Assembly (NCBI GenBank): GCA_029974635.1
Contig: JARKQY010000043.1
Span: forward strand, 62,001 to 126,000
From: Bacillota bacterium
GTDB lineage: Bacteria > Bacillota > UBA4882 > UBA8346
DNA: 64,000 nt
Reading direction: 5' to 3'
Every line of letters starts with the position of its first letter. Position 1 is the first letter of the stretch. The notes below the pieces were generated by a model. That model did no database searches and was not told the DNA's origin. It saw only the letters and a list, made by a program, of their open reading frames with translations. The position numbers and the translations under genes were made by a program. Positions 25,647 through 34,249 of this stretch are shown here, piece after piece.

Positions 25647-26585
25647 TTAATCCCCGGAAACCGGGTGATTCTTTTTAGTATTGGTAATAATACCCGGTTT
25701 TTGAAGCGCCGGGATATAATTACCTTGAATGGAATGATTGCCCCCGATATCCTCCGTCTGGTAAAGGTAAGACCACTCCTGTTCCGAAGTACCTATATGC
25801 TGATATTTATATCCAAAAATCGAGGCTGGAGGAACAATCGGGACCAAATCCGCCAGATTGACTACCCGGTAACTGACGGGCACAAAATAATTATAAGCAT
25901 CCACGAAGGTTGGATTGCCAACCCTCGGTCCGGCGAAATTATACATTTGGATCTTTCCGTCCCTTCCTCCCATCGGAAAGGTCATGGTACTTAAAGTCAA
26001 TGCTGCGAGTATGGCTAATGCCGCTCCGAGACTATGACCGGTTACCAGACATGTTTTACGGTCCAAGAAGTTGTTGGCAGCAGCGGTGATTTGCCCTATC
26101 AAAAATGAATACATTAAGAGAAATCCAAAATGAGCCTTGGCCAGTTCCAGTCTGCCGTCTTTAAACCAGATCAATGGGGCCGGTACCTGTATAAATGCAG
26201 CATCCATTATCCATTCATAAATACTTTGCGTGCCACGGATAGCGATTATGCAGTTTGCGGAGCCATCAATCGCCTCCAGAGCAAATCCCCAAAAAACTTC
26301 AGGAAGATCTTTTGAAAAGTCCCGAAACAGATCGAAATCGGTGAACTTGAATTTTTCCGGGGCAGTTTCATTCAGATATTGTTTGAGACGCGGCGCTGCC
26401 AGATGATTAGTGAGCAAAAATTCCGGGGCTTTAAATGAAGCCGTTTGACGATAAGGATACCCTGTTAAATCGACAATACCATCATAGCCGGAGTCTCTTC
26501 TACCCCTCTGATATTGATCATAAGTAAGACTACAACAATGGGCAAGCAATTTAGCCGTTTCCGGATTATAATTGTTGGCAACCAC
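25647..26585 (-). CDS. Class 3 (alpha/beta-hydrolase) lipase family protein
   Basis: 312 residues from a GTG at 26585 with AAGAGGTG upstream; a longer frame to 26714 has no better ribosome-binding site. The lipase_3 domain (about 100-270) shows the oxyanion region AIRGTQSIYEW, the nucleophile elbow GHSLGAALA, the Asp in VNLADLVP and a His in GGNHSIQGNY, giving a complete Ser-Asp-His triad. No signal peptide is seen from this start, so it may act inside the cell or use non-classical export. It is convergent with hisA. Substrate (acylglycerol or other ester) unknown. Confidence 0.8.
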   Translation of the reverse strand: MVANNYNPETAKLLAHCCSLTYDQYQRGRRDSGYDGIVDLTGYPYRQTASFKAPEFLLTNHLAAPRLKQYLNETAPEKFKFTDFDLFRDFSKDLPEVFWGFALEAIDGSANCIIAIRGTQSIYEWIMDAAFIQVPAPLIWFKDGRLELAKAHFGFLLMYSFLIGQITAAANNFLDRKTCLVTGHSLGAALAILAALTLSTMTFPMGGRDGKIQMYNFAGPRVGNPTFVDAYNYFVPVSYRVVNLADLVPIVPPASIFGYKYQHIGTSEQEWSYLYQTEDIGGNHSIQGNYIPALQKPGIITNTKKNHPVSGD

Positions 26586-26745
26586 GATATGCTTCACCTC
26601 TTTTCCAAACTTATACACTATTATATTTAATCTGAATCCAGCAAGTAACTGAATAATAATAAAAAAGTCTTTGCCTGATTCAGATTCATTGGCCCACCAA
26701 TGTCTCAGCCACATAATACTTGAAAATATTTCTGCCAGAATAACG

Positions 26746-26782
26746 ACACCCTCCTTTCTGCACGTGGCAAACGGGAGGGTGT
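26746..26782 (-). terminator. Hairpin downstream of the GH16 gene
   Basis: ACACCCTCC (26746-26754) pairs with GGAGGGTGT (26774-26782) over a 19-nt loop, about 55 bp after the GH16 stop and upstream of the lipase start. The T-run is poor, so it is a probable rather than certain terminator. Confidence 0.4.
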
Positions 26783-26838
26783 AACGTCATTCAATCATAA
26801 CTTCCTTTTATAAGGATAAGATATTATGACCCTTTTGT

Positions 26839-28527
26839 TTATTGGAAAGCAAACTGTTCCCAAGCACTAGCGGACGTCCGGTTGGCGATTAAGGCCGTAC
26901 CGTTATTTAGATCGGCGCAAACATAGTTGTTGTTGGCCAATGCCCGTAATGATACAGTTCCATTACTGTTGTTAATTCGTGTAAATTTCTCCCAAGTACC
27001 GATACCCGTCCGATTGGCGATTAATCGTCCTTCATTATTAAGATCGGCGCTGACATATTGACCATTGGCCCTGGCCAACAACGATATGGTCCCGTCGCTG
27101 TTGTTGATGACCTGAAACTGCTCCCAAGTGTCGACAGCGGTCCGGTTCGCCAATAAATTGGCGCTGTTGTTGAGATCAACGCAAACATAATTGTTGTTCG
27201 CCTGAGCCCTTATGGAAATATAATTGCCGCTGGGCGGGGGAGTAGGAGTTGGGTTAGTACTTGTAAACCTCAACCAATTAATATTAAATCCACCGCCACT
27301 GGCATATACCCGAATGGTCTGACTGCCGGAATTCAGATTAACATTGGCCGTTACAGTTGTCCAAACCTGCCAACCTCCGGTATTGGGAACGGTAGTGCTT
27401 GCCAAGGTTGTAGTTCCTCTGCGTAAGTCAATTCTGCCGGTAGTTCCGGTACTGGAAACCCGGTAATCAACCCGGTAACTGCCACTGGTTTGGACATTCA
27501 CATTGTAATCCATCCAATCGCCGGTTTCGATCCAGCCTACATTTAACCCACCACCGGTATCGCTGGTGGCTTCGGTTTGAATGCCGGACATTGCATTGTA
27601 ACTCTCCGCCTCAATCTGTCCGGGAATTGTTTTAGTGCTTTGAACCGGTGTCGGGGTTGGGTTCGTAGGTGTGCCGCGTTTATAAACCCGGACATAATCA
27701 ATATACATATGTTGCGGAAATACTGAGTTGTCAGGATTTTGATTACCGGTGTAAGGGGTCGCCGGTCCGCCTACGGCGGTGTTAATCTGTAAATAGAAGT
27801 TTTGGTCAAATGGAGCATAGGGGTTGGTGCTTTCATTAGCGCCCGAGCAATACCATTCCGGATGATTCCGGGTTTGATACAGATTGCCGTCAACATACCA
27901 ACGAAATACCCCGGCTTCCCACTCTATGTCGAATGTATGATACGCCGCATCAAAGGTCTGTCCAGACGGCAGGTAATAACTACTACCGATATACTTCCAT
28001 GGATTCCCGAAATGAAGGGTCCCGCCGACTTTATTCATTTGATCACCACGTAGCTCCATGATATCAATCTCACCGCAAACCGGCCAGCCGCCGTATCTGG
28101 AAGCTGTCGGCATCATCCAGAATGCCGGCCACACGCAACGGCCCTGCGGCAGCCGCGCCCGGATCGAAACCCTGCAATATGTCCAATCACCTTTATTTTG
28201 AGAGTAGAGCTTCGCCGAAGTATAGTTATAACCATTGTAAGATTCCCTGATTGTTTTGATGACCAGGTTGCCGTTTCCATCATAATAAGAGTTGGCGGTC
28301 CGGTTGGTGTAAAATTGTAATTCATTGTTGCCGAATCCGCCGCCGCTATTGACTAGATTCCATTTGGAACTGTCGACTGCCGAACCGGCGGAGCCATTAC
28401 ATTCATCAGCCCATACTTGAACCCAGTTGGAATCGGTGGGCGCAGCTTGGAGTAGTGATGGCGCCGAAATAATTCCGAATAATAGCGCCATTGCCATAAT
28501 TAATAATACAACCCTGCTTTTTAACAC
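26839..28527 (-). CDS. Secreted GH16 endo-beta-glucanase (laminarinase type) with CBM6 and fascin-like domain
   Basis: 562 residues with a clear signal peptide (1-28, ending LLQAAPT). The GH16 jelly-roll domain (about 33-280) has the catalytic motif GEIDIMELRG holding nucleophile and acid/base Glu, and the WPAFWMMP substrate-cleft strand, as in beta-1,3-glucanases. A TPTP linker leads to a CBM6 module (about 298-420, IEAESYNAMSGIQTE, GDWMDYNVNV, NINWLRF). A second linker leads to a C-terminal beta-trefoil of three fascin/ricin-like repeats (about 435-562, each ANxxYVxxDLNN...ANRT...WEQF). The domain order suggests extracellular laminarin or mixed-glucan cleavage. A divergent AraC regulator is next to it. 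Confidence 0.9.
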   Translation of the reverse strand: MLKSRVVLLIMAMALLFGIISAPSLLQAAPTDSNWVQVWADECNGSAGSAVDSSKWNLVNSGGGFGNNELQFYTNRTANSYYDGNGNLVIKTIRESYNGYNYTSAKLYSQNKGDWTYCRVSIRARLPQGRCVWPAFWMMPTASRYGGWPVCGEIDIMELRGDQMNKVGGTLHFGNPWKYIGSSYYLPSGQTFDAAYHTFDIEWEAGVFRWYVDGNLYQTRNHPEWYCSGANESTNPYAPFDQNFYLQINTAVGGPATPYTGNQNPDNSVFPQHMYIDYVRVYKRGTPTNPTPTPVQSTKTIPGQIEAESYNAMSGIQTEATSDTGGGLNVGWIETGDWMDYNVNVQTSGSYRVDYRVSSTGTTGRIDLRRGTTTLASTTVPNTGGWQVWTTVTANVNLNSGSQTIRVYASGGGFNINWLRFTSTNPTPTPPPSGNYISIRAQANNNYVCVDLNNSANLLANRTAVDTWEQFQVINNSDGTISLLARANGQYVSADLNNEGRLIANRTGIGTWEKFTRINNSNGTVSLRALANNNYVCADLNNGTALIANRTSASAWEQFAFQ

Positions 28528-28603
28528 CTATTACTCCTCCTCATTTTCTTTTTTAGGTAAAACATGATTATTAACCCTTCGGATCACTAAACCTTGATCC
28601 GTA

Positions 28604-28622
28604 ACGTTTCTAATAGAAACGT
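28604..28622. promoter_or_regulatory. Palindromic operator candidate before GH16
   Basis: AACGTTTC-TAATA-GAAACGTT is a near-perfect palindrome centred near 28613, about 85 bp upstream of the GH16 start. Half-sites of this kind suit a dimeric LacI- or CcpA-like repressor. Identity unknown. Confidence 0.45.
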
Positions 28623-28897
28623 TAAAGTACATTGCAATTTTGAAAGCTACTTGCCGGATTCATGTTAAATAATACTTCCGTTCCCTCCTTCCATCAAGAA
28701 ATTAGCAGGTGTTCACGCAAACGCATAGATTGTTTTTAGTGCTTCCTAAAACTTACAAACGTTACTGCCTATAAAGCACTTCAAACCGGTTATGTATCTG
28801 CTATTGAACTAAGCCGCTTGAATCTTTAATAAAGATATGTTTAAAGTATAGTCATACTTCATATATAATAATGATAACAAATCAAAGCAAGAATATC

Positions 28898-28934
28898 TTG
28901 GCGCATATTGCTTATTTATTGGCGAAAATTGCTT
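28898..28934 (+). promoter_or_regulatory. Two 16-bp direct repeats at 21-bp spacing: AraC operator candidate
   Basis: TTGGCG-CAT-ATTGCTT at 28898-28913 and TTGGCG-AAA-ATTGCTT at 28919-28934 are direct repeats whose starts are exactly 21 bp apart, two helical turns. That is the known geometry for dimeric AraC-family activators, each subunit covering two major grooves. They end 38 bp before the AraC start, fitting self-regulation and control of GH16. Confidence 0.6.
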
Positions 28935-28971
28935 TTAGCGGTATTTTGCAACCAAAAAATGGAGTACTTCA

Positions 28972-29865
28972 ATGATTAAAACCACTGTAAGCCCCCAAAA
29001 TTTAACTGATGACTTTTATTTACCGGTGGAATATCGCTTTTTTCACACCAAGGATGAACCGGATTGTCCTCACATTAAATTTAAATATCACAACCATGAT
29101 TTTTATGAATTTTACTGCCTGGTTTCCGGTAATGTTCAATTTCTAATCGAGGGAAAAATATATAAACTGCGTCCGTGGGATATTTTACTCATCAACCGCC
29201 GGGAAATTCATAATACGGTAATTCAACCGGGTGAAGTCTACGAACGCATAGTATTCTGGATTAATCCGGATTTCGCAATCAAAAACAGCACTCCCCAATC
29301 GGATCTGACATGGTGTTTTAATGCTTCGATTCATCAAAACTACAGTTTTTTACGCCCCGATTCCGAAGTATGCGTTATTCTTCAAAAAATCATCAACCGG
29401 TTTGAACGAACACTTGATTATTCGGAATTTGGCAATGAAATCCTCAAAAACTTATATCTTATTGAGTTACTGGTTTTTTTAAACAAAGCGATGCGTGAAT
29501 CAACGCAGAAAATCATGGATATTGAGTATAATGACAAAGTGAATGATGTCATCTCGTATATTAACGCTAATTTAACGGAAGATTTAAGCCTGGATTCTTT
29601 AGCCGACCGCTTCTTTATGAGCAAATACAACCTATTACGGAAATTTCAGAAGTATACCGGTTGTTCCGTCTATAAATATATACGACAAAAACGTTTAGTT
29701 ATGGCTAAAACTTTATTGCGGGAAGGAGAACCGGTGCTCCAGGTTTGCAAGATATGCGGTTTTGGCGATTATTCGCATTTCATCCGGTATTTCAAAGAAG
29801 AGACCGGTGTTTCACCCAAACAATACGTAAAAATCATCCAATCCGAAGCCCATTTTGTGGAATGA
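28972..29865 (+). CDS. AraC-family transcriptional regulator
   Basis: 297 residues. The N-terminal cupin-like sensor (about 20-165) has the HNHDFYEFYCLVSG strand and GKIYKLRPWDILLINRREIH typical of AraC_binding domains. The C-terminal AraC DNA-binding domain (about 195-292) has two helix-turn-helix units (SLDSLADRFFMSKYNLLRKF and QVCKICGFGDYSHFIRYFK) and the usual FKEETGVSPKQY end. It is divergent from the secreted GH16 gene and so is its likely activator, responding to an oligosaccharide. It ends 3 bp before the convergent SNF2 gene stop. Confidence 0.9.
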   Translation: MIKTTVSPQNLTDDFYLPVEYRFFHTKDEPDCPHIKFKYHNHDFYEFYCLVSGNVQFLIEGKIYKLRPWDILLINRREIHNTVIQPGEVYERIVFWINPDFAIKNSTPQSDLTWCFNASIHQNYSFLRPDSEVCVILQKIINRFERTLDYSEFGNEILKNLYLIELLVFLNKAMRESTQKIMDIEYNDKVNDVISYINANLTEDLSLDSLADRFFMSKYNLLRKFQKYTGCSVYKYIRQKRLVMAKTLLREGEPVLQVCKICGFGDYSHFIRYFKEETGVSPKQYVKIIQSEAHFVE

Positions 29866-29868
29866 TAT

Positions 29869-32800
29869 CTATAGTTCAAACAACCCCCTGATATCTTCCC
29901 AGGTCAGACTATGGATGGGGTCTTGATTGTCTTCAATAATCGCGTCAAATACTGATTTTTTCCGATCCTGCAACTGGAGCATCTTTTCTTCAATGGTTCC
30001 GGTGGCAATCAGTTTATAAACCATGACCTGTTTCTTCTGACCAATCCGGTGGACTCTGTCTGTCGCCTGATTTTCCACCATCGGGTTCCACCAGGGATCC
30101 ACATGGATGACAATATCCGCTGAAGTTAAATTGATGCCCACTCCGCCGGCTTTTAAGCTGATTAAAAAGGCTCCAATCTCCGGAGTTTCATTGAAACGGT
30201 TAATCCGTTCCATCCGGTCCTGGGTTGAACCATCCAAATACTCGTAGCGGATACCCGCTTCTTTGAATTTGGCTTCGATGATCCGCAGCATCTTCACGAA
30301 TTGGCTGAAAATCACCATTCTATGACCGCTATCTATGGCTTCAAATACCAATTCCATCAAAGATTCCACTTTACCGGATTCCGTATCCGGGCTTACTTCA
30401 GCCAGGACCAAGCCCGGATGATCACACACCTGGCGTAATCTTGTTAAAGCCGCTAGTATAGTAATCTGTGATCCTTCCAGCCCTTTATTGCTAATACTCT
30501 CCAATACCTCTTGTTTTGCCTGTTCCAGAATTGCCCGGTAGGTATCCTCTTGCAGCTTGGTCATGAACACTTTTTGGAATGATATCACTTTCTCCGGAAG
30601 CTCCCGCAGTACTTCCTCTTTGCGCCGGCGCAAAATAAACGGGCCCACCTTCAGCTTCAGCAAATGCAATACCTCTTTCCCACCGTCCTTTTTAAGGGGT
30701 GTTACGTACTGCGAGGTGAATTTTTGCTTGGAACCCAAATAACCGGGCATCAGAAAATCAAAAATTGACCACAACTCATCCAGGCTGTTCTCAATGGGTG
30801 TTCCGGTGATTACCAGCCGATACCGGGTTCTGATTTTCTTGATCATTTTAGATCTTTGACTTTGATGGTTCTTGATATGCTGCGCCTCATCCAAAATGCA
30901 ATAGTTGAATCGAAACTCCTGAAACGCTTTTTGGTCACGGTTCACGATATCATAGGTGGTAATAATGATTTGCTCCTTATAAAAGTCGTTCCTAAGCCGT
31001 TCCCTTTCCTCTGGTGAACCGTGGTATATTAAAAACCTTGTCCCGGGATAAAACTTCTCTATCTCCGCCGCCCAATTATACAAAAGAGTACGCGGACAAA
31101 CCACCAGCGCCGGGCCGTCATCCGGAAGACTCTTAATCAAAGTTAAAACCTGAACCGTCTTTCCCAAACCCATATCATCGGCTAAAATTCCTCCCAGTTT
31201 GTATTTGTGCAGAAAACGCAACCAGAAGTAACCTTCCTGTTGATAATGGCGCAACTCGCCCTGAAAACCGGCCGGGATGGGACAGACTTCGATGAGATTC
31301 TTGGCGGAAAGCTCCTCCTCCAATTCGTTGTATATCTTGTTGCCCACCGTTTTGATCCCGTGAGTCAAGAATAATTGGCGGTAGAAAAACAGATTGTATA
31401 ACTCATTCCGCTGTTCCGCCGGATTTTTTTCATCCAAACCCACGGCTTGATTGATAAGGTCGACTTTGGCCGCTTCTTCAATTAAAAAAATCTCTTGTCC
31501 GACCTGAATATAGCTGTCTCCATAGTTATTCTGGCGGATCATCGCCAATATTTCCTTATGACTATAGGTTTTGCCGCCCAAATTGTAATAAATCTTAAAT
31601 TCAAACCAATCAATGGTATCATCCATGTTTAATTCAACCACCGGTTCCAACGCCACCGGTAAAACCTTAAATCCGGCAAAACTCTCACTGGCCTTTATTT
31701 CCCAATCTTCCGGCAGATGCCGGAAACCGGTAAGCATGAATTGAATGATTTCAGTATGACCTTTTAAGGTAATACCCTTGGCTGAAACGATAAAATGATT
31801 CTCATCCAAAAAACGAAAAAAAAGAGCCAGCGCATCCTGATTGACGGTATACCATTCCCGGTCCTTTTCCGTTGACCGCACGTAACGCGGCCCATTGGCA
31901 AGATTCAAGGTCTCAATCCCTTTGAATTCCCGGTCTCTGATTTTAATGACCGGCTCACACAGGACTTCGCCATCCTGATAATCAAAACACAGGCATATTT
32001 CAGGCTCAATTACATGCAGCCGGTGAGATGCCAATTCCGGCGAGATCTGTAACCGCATGTTTTGACGCAATTTGGTCAAAACCTCAAATAAAAACTCCCC
32101 TTGTTCTTCCGGTGGAATGGCAATGTCCGCCGGAAGCTTCGCTATGCCGGTGATGTCCACCATATGAATGGTATTGCCGGTGATCAAGTAGTTCAAATCG
32201 GCGCAATATATTCCTTGCTCTTTGAACTCATCCGTGTCGAATTGGATTTTAACCTTGGTTTCATCACCGTAAATTGAACCCCGAGGCGTTATTTTCGGCC
32301 CCTTGCTTAAGGGCGAACGGGTCTCCTCCAGGATGATTTCCCGGTTTTCAAGAATTGTAAAAATAAATTGCAGATTTTCGGGAGTTTTGGCAAAAAAGAT
32401 TGCCTGGTTATCCTCGTCCTTCCTGGTCTGAATCTTGCGCAAATGATCCAATACCAAACGGTCAAAGTTGTTTAAACGGCTTAATACTTGGTTTCTTTCC
32501 CTGTATAGGGGGTAATAAGGAGATTCTGACATGGCGGCATAATTGAAAATCGCGTCTAGTAATGCTTCGTCAGCCTGAGGAGAGTCAAAAGTAAGCCGGA
32601 AATTGGCCAGTGAAGTTTTTACCAGTCCTTTCAAGGTATACCGAAAGGATAATTGGTCTTGAAACAATTCGGATGTCAACTGCCGCAATTGTTGAAAGCC
32701 TTTTGCGGCTACTGCCGGCTCCACCATCCGGGGTGAAGAACGTCCGTAGTTTTCCGTAAGAAATTTATAAATAACCGCCACCGAATGCTTGCAAAGATCT

Positions 32801-33033
32801 TCCCAATCATAAGGACAGTCACATTCACTATCTATATCCAAGCGGTTATCTAGGACGGCGAGCTGAATTTTTACACGGTAATCCTCACTTCCGGCCACAA
32901 CCGCCTGAATCCGGAAATAGTCCTCATGGAGAGAATCGATTTGATATTTCCGGATTCGCCCTTGCCGGTAATACTGAACCCCTCGGGAATATACGGTTTC
33001 ACTGGCCTGTTCCTGTAGTTGTTGGAGCAACAT
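29869..33033 (-). CDS. SWIM-SNF2 family DNA helicase/translocase
   Basis: 1054 residues from the ATG at 33033, chosen for GGGGG 8 nt upstream. The N-terminal SWIM zinc finger has CDC then a CKH pair (about 75-85). A roughly 500-residue middle region is SNF2-bacterial-specific (SNF2_assoc). The SNF2 ATPase (about 590-1050) has Walker A in DDMGLGKTVQ, motif II LDEAQHIKN (DEAQ), motif III ITGTPIENSLDELWSI, motif V SLKAGGVGINLT and motif VI ATDRVHRIGQ. These enzymes remodel protein-DNA complexes; RapA-like functions in transcription or repair are inferred. Stands alone apart from a small upstream ORF. Confidence 0.92.
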   Translation of the reverse strand: MLLQQLQEQASETVYSRGVQYYRQGRIRKYQIDSLHEDYFRIQAVVAGSEDYRVKIQLAVLDNRLDIDSECDCPYDWEDLCKHSVAVIYKFLTENYGRSSPRMVEPAVAAKGFQQLRQLTSELFQDQLSFRYTLKGLVKTSLANFRLTFDSPQADEALLDAIFNYAAMSESPYYPLYRERNQVLSRLNNFDRLVLDHLRKIQTRKDEDNQAIFFAKTPENLQFIFTILENREIILEETRSPLSKGPKITPRGSIYGDETKVKIQFDTDEFKEQGIYCADLNYLITGNTIHMVDITGIAKLPADIAIPPEEQGEFLFEVLTKLRQNMRLQISPELASHRLHVIEPEICLCFDYQDGEVLCEPVIKIRDREFKGIETLNLANGPRYVRSTEKDREWYTVNQDALALFFRFLDENHFIVSAKGITLKGHTEIIQFMLTGFRHLPEDWEIKASESFAGFKVLPVALEPVVELNMDDTIDWFEFKIYYNLGGKTYSHKEILAMIRQNNYGDSYIQVGQEIFLIEEAAKVDLINQAVGLDEKNPAEQRNELYNLFFYRQLFLTHGIKTVGNKIYNELEEELSAKNLIEVCPIPAGFQGELRHYQQEGYFWLRFLHKYKLGGILADDMGLGKTVQVLTLIKSLPDDGPALVVCPRTLLYNWAAEIEKFYPGTRFLIYHGSPEERERLRNDFYKEQIIITTYDIVNRDQKAFQEFRFNYCILDEAQHIKNHQSQRSKMIKKIRTRYRLVITGTPIENSLDELWSIFDFLMPGYLGSKQKFTSQYVTPLKKDGGKEVLHLLKLKVGPFILRRRKEEVLRELPEKVISFQKVFMTKLQEDTYRAILEQAKQEVLESISNKGLEGSQITILAALTRLRQVCDHPGLVLAEVSPDTESGKVESLMELVFEAIDSGHRMVIFSQFVKMLRIIEAKFKEAGIRYEYLDGSTQDRMERINRFNETPEIGAFLISLKAGGVGINLTSADIVIHVDPWWNPMVENQATDRVHRIGQKKQVMVYKLIATGTIEEKMLQLQDRKKSVFDAIIEDNQDPIHSLTWEDIRGLFEL

Positions 33034-33278
33034 CAAAATCCCCCAGCCTCTAGGAGCCTGTGCGGGCAATAGGCTTTCGAAGCACATTTAGTATAGTAAC
33101 ATTCCCTAATACAAAATATTGTAGTTCTATGCCATAAAAAGTGCTACTCGCACAGAATCCTGGTTGAAAATAAAACGGGTCAGGCGCTATGTTCCCACCA
33201 AACCCTTTGCAATAAAGAATTAAACCGGGATGTTCCCGGTAAATACTCATGTTATCCAAATTTATGAGAACAATAAAA

Positions 33279-33464
33279 TCACGTTGGATTATCCAAATCT
33301 TTATTGTTGAAGATAGTCGCTTGCATTTCCTTTAATTCGCGGATTATCTCCTCCCTGGTGACAAGGCCCTTTTTGTCGAGTAAATTTATAATCGCCTCTA
33401 ATGCATAGGACTGGCTCATAACCAGCTCCTCCAGGGACATTTTAGGTTTTGGATTATCCGGCAT
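33279..33464 (-). CDS. Small conserved-looking helical protein
   Basis: 61 residues from the ATG at 33464 with GAGGAG 9 nt upstream. The sequence (MPDNPKPKMSLEELVM, then YALEAIINLLDKKGLVTREEII) is two helices joined by a turn, with an acidic/asparagine-rich end. It looks like a real small cytoplasmic protein. Family not recognised. It lies about 245 bp upstream of the SNF2 gene on the same strand. Confidence 0.5.
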   Translation of the reverse strand: MPDNPKPKMSLEELVMSQSYALEAIINLLDKKGLVTREEIIRELKEMQATIFNNKDLDNPT

Positions 33465-33519
33465 TATTTTAGTCTCCTCAACAATATTATTGTTATATTC
33501 GCTTAAGATATCCAATTAA

Positions 33520-33675
33520 CCTTTTTTTGATCAGGATTAAAGGATTCACAGCATCTAGACAATCAAGTCATGTTCAGGATATACAGAATTTTTCGGGCCA
33601 TCCTGCAAATTGATATACACTAAGGGTTTTTTCGGCAGGATTAACTGGATTAACCGGATATTAATTATAAAAAGC
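33520..33675. repeat. Dispersed GGATTTACAGGATT-type repeat (copy 2)
   Basis: Contains GATCAGGATTAAAGGATTCAC near 33529, TTCAGGATATACAG near 33573 and CAGGATTAACTGGATTAAC near 33638. It is the degenerate repeat family also present at 7.4 kb and 62 kb. No gene is seen between the small protein and PadR. Confidence 0.5.
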
Positions 33676-33863
33676 AAATTATCCTAACAAGATACATTTG
33701 AAATTTAAGCAGTGCTGAATATAATTCTGATCGGTTATAAAAATATTTTGAACACTCCTTGTTATCAAAATTATCTTCTTGCATCACATTTATTTTTACT
33801 ATATAATATCGCCATATAATATCGTCCTATAATATACTTCAATGGTTGGAAGGAGTAGCATTC

Positions 33864-34196
33864 TTGGCATCGACCGAACAAATATTACGGAATCTTTTTT
33901 TTGGTTTCATCCGGCTGCATATCCTGCACTATGCTTCCAATGGTCCTATCTTTGGCGTGCAAATCATTGAGGAACTTACCCGGCATGGTTACAATATGGG
34001 ACCAGGGACATTGTATCCGATACTGCACGAACTGGAGATTAAAGGTTTGCTGAAAAGCATTACGGAAAAAGCGGACGGGAAACGCCGCAAGTATTATAGT
34101 ACCACGGCAGCAGGACAGCTCTTCTTGGAAAAAGGCCGGCGCCAGGCCATCGAATTGGTGAAGGAAATTACCGAGGATTCCCTGGTGAAAATCTAG
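33864..34196 (+). CDS. PadR-family transcriptional regulator
   Basis: 110 residues from a TTG at 33864 with GGAAGGAG at 9-nt spacing; an upstream TTG at 33846 precedes that Shine-Dalgarno and is unlikely. The winged helix (about 10-85) has the family signature GPIFGVQIIEEL, GTLYPILHELEIKGLL and GKRRKYYSTTAAG. The C-terminal helix is the short dimerisation arm of subfamily-2 PadR proteins. These often control efflux pumps or stress genes. No obvious target is adjacent; the gene is convergent with the lytic transglycosylase gene. Confidence 0.85.
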   Translation: MASTEQILRNLFFGFIRLHILHYASNGPIFGVQIIEELTRHGYNMGPGTLYPILHELEIKGLLKSITEKADGKRRKYYSTTAAGQLFLEKGRRQAIELVKEITEDSLVKI

Positions 34197-34249
34197 TAGC
34201 GGGTGGTTTTTTTACCGGATTTTTTCACTATGAAAAAACGCGATAACAC

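Larger units (their letters stand above)
28528..28971. promoter_or_regulatory. Divergent promoter region, GH16 / AraC
   Basis: About 440 bp between divergent genes, AT-rich around 28850-28890 with TATAATAATGATAA. A phased direct repeat (see 28898-28934) lies close to the AraC start. The CTAATAGAAACGTTAAAG word near 28607 repeats an adjacent AACGTTTC (ACGTTTCTAATAGAAACGT), forming a palindrome at 28604-28622. Confidence 0.45.
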
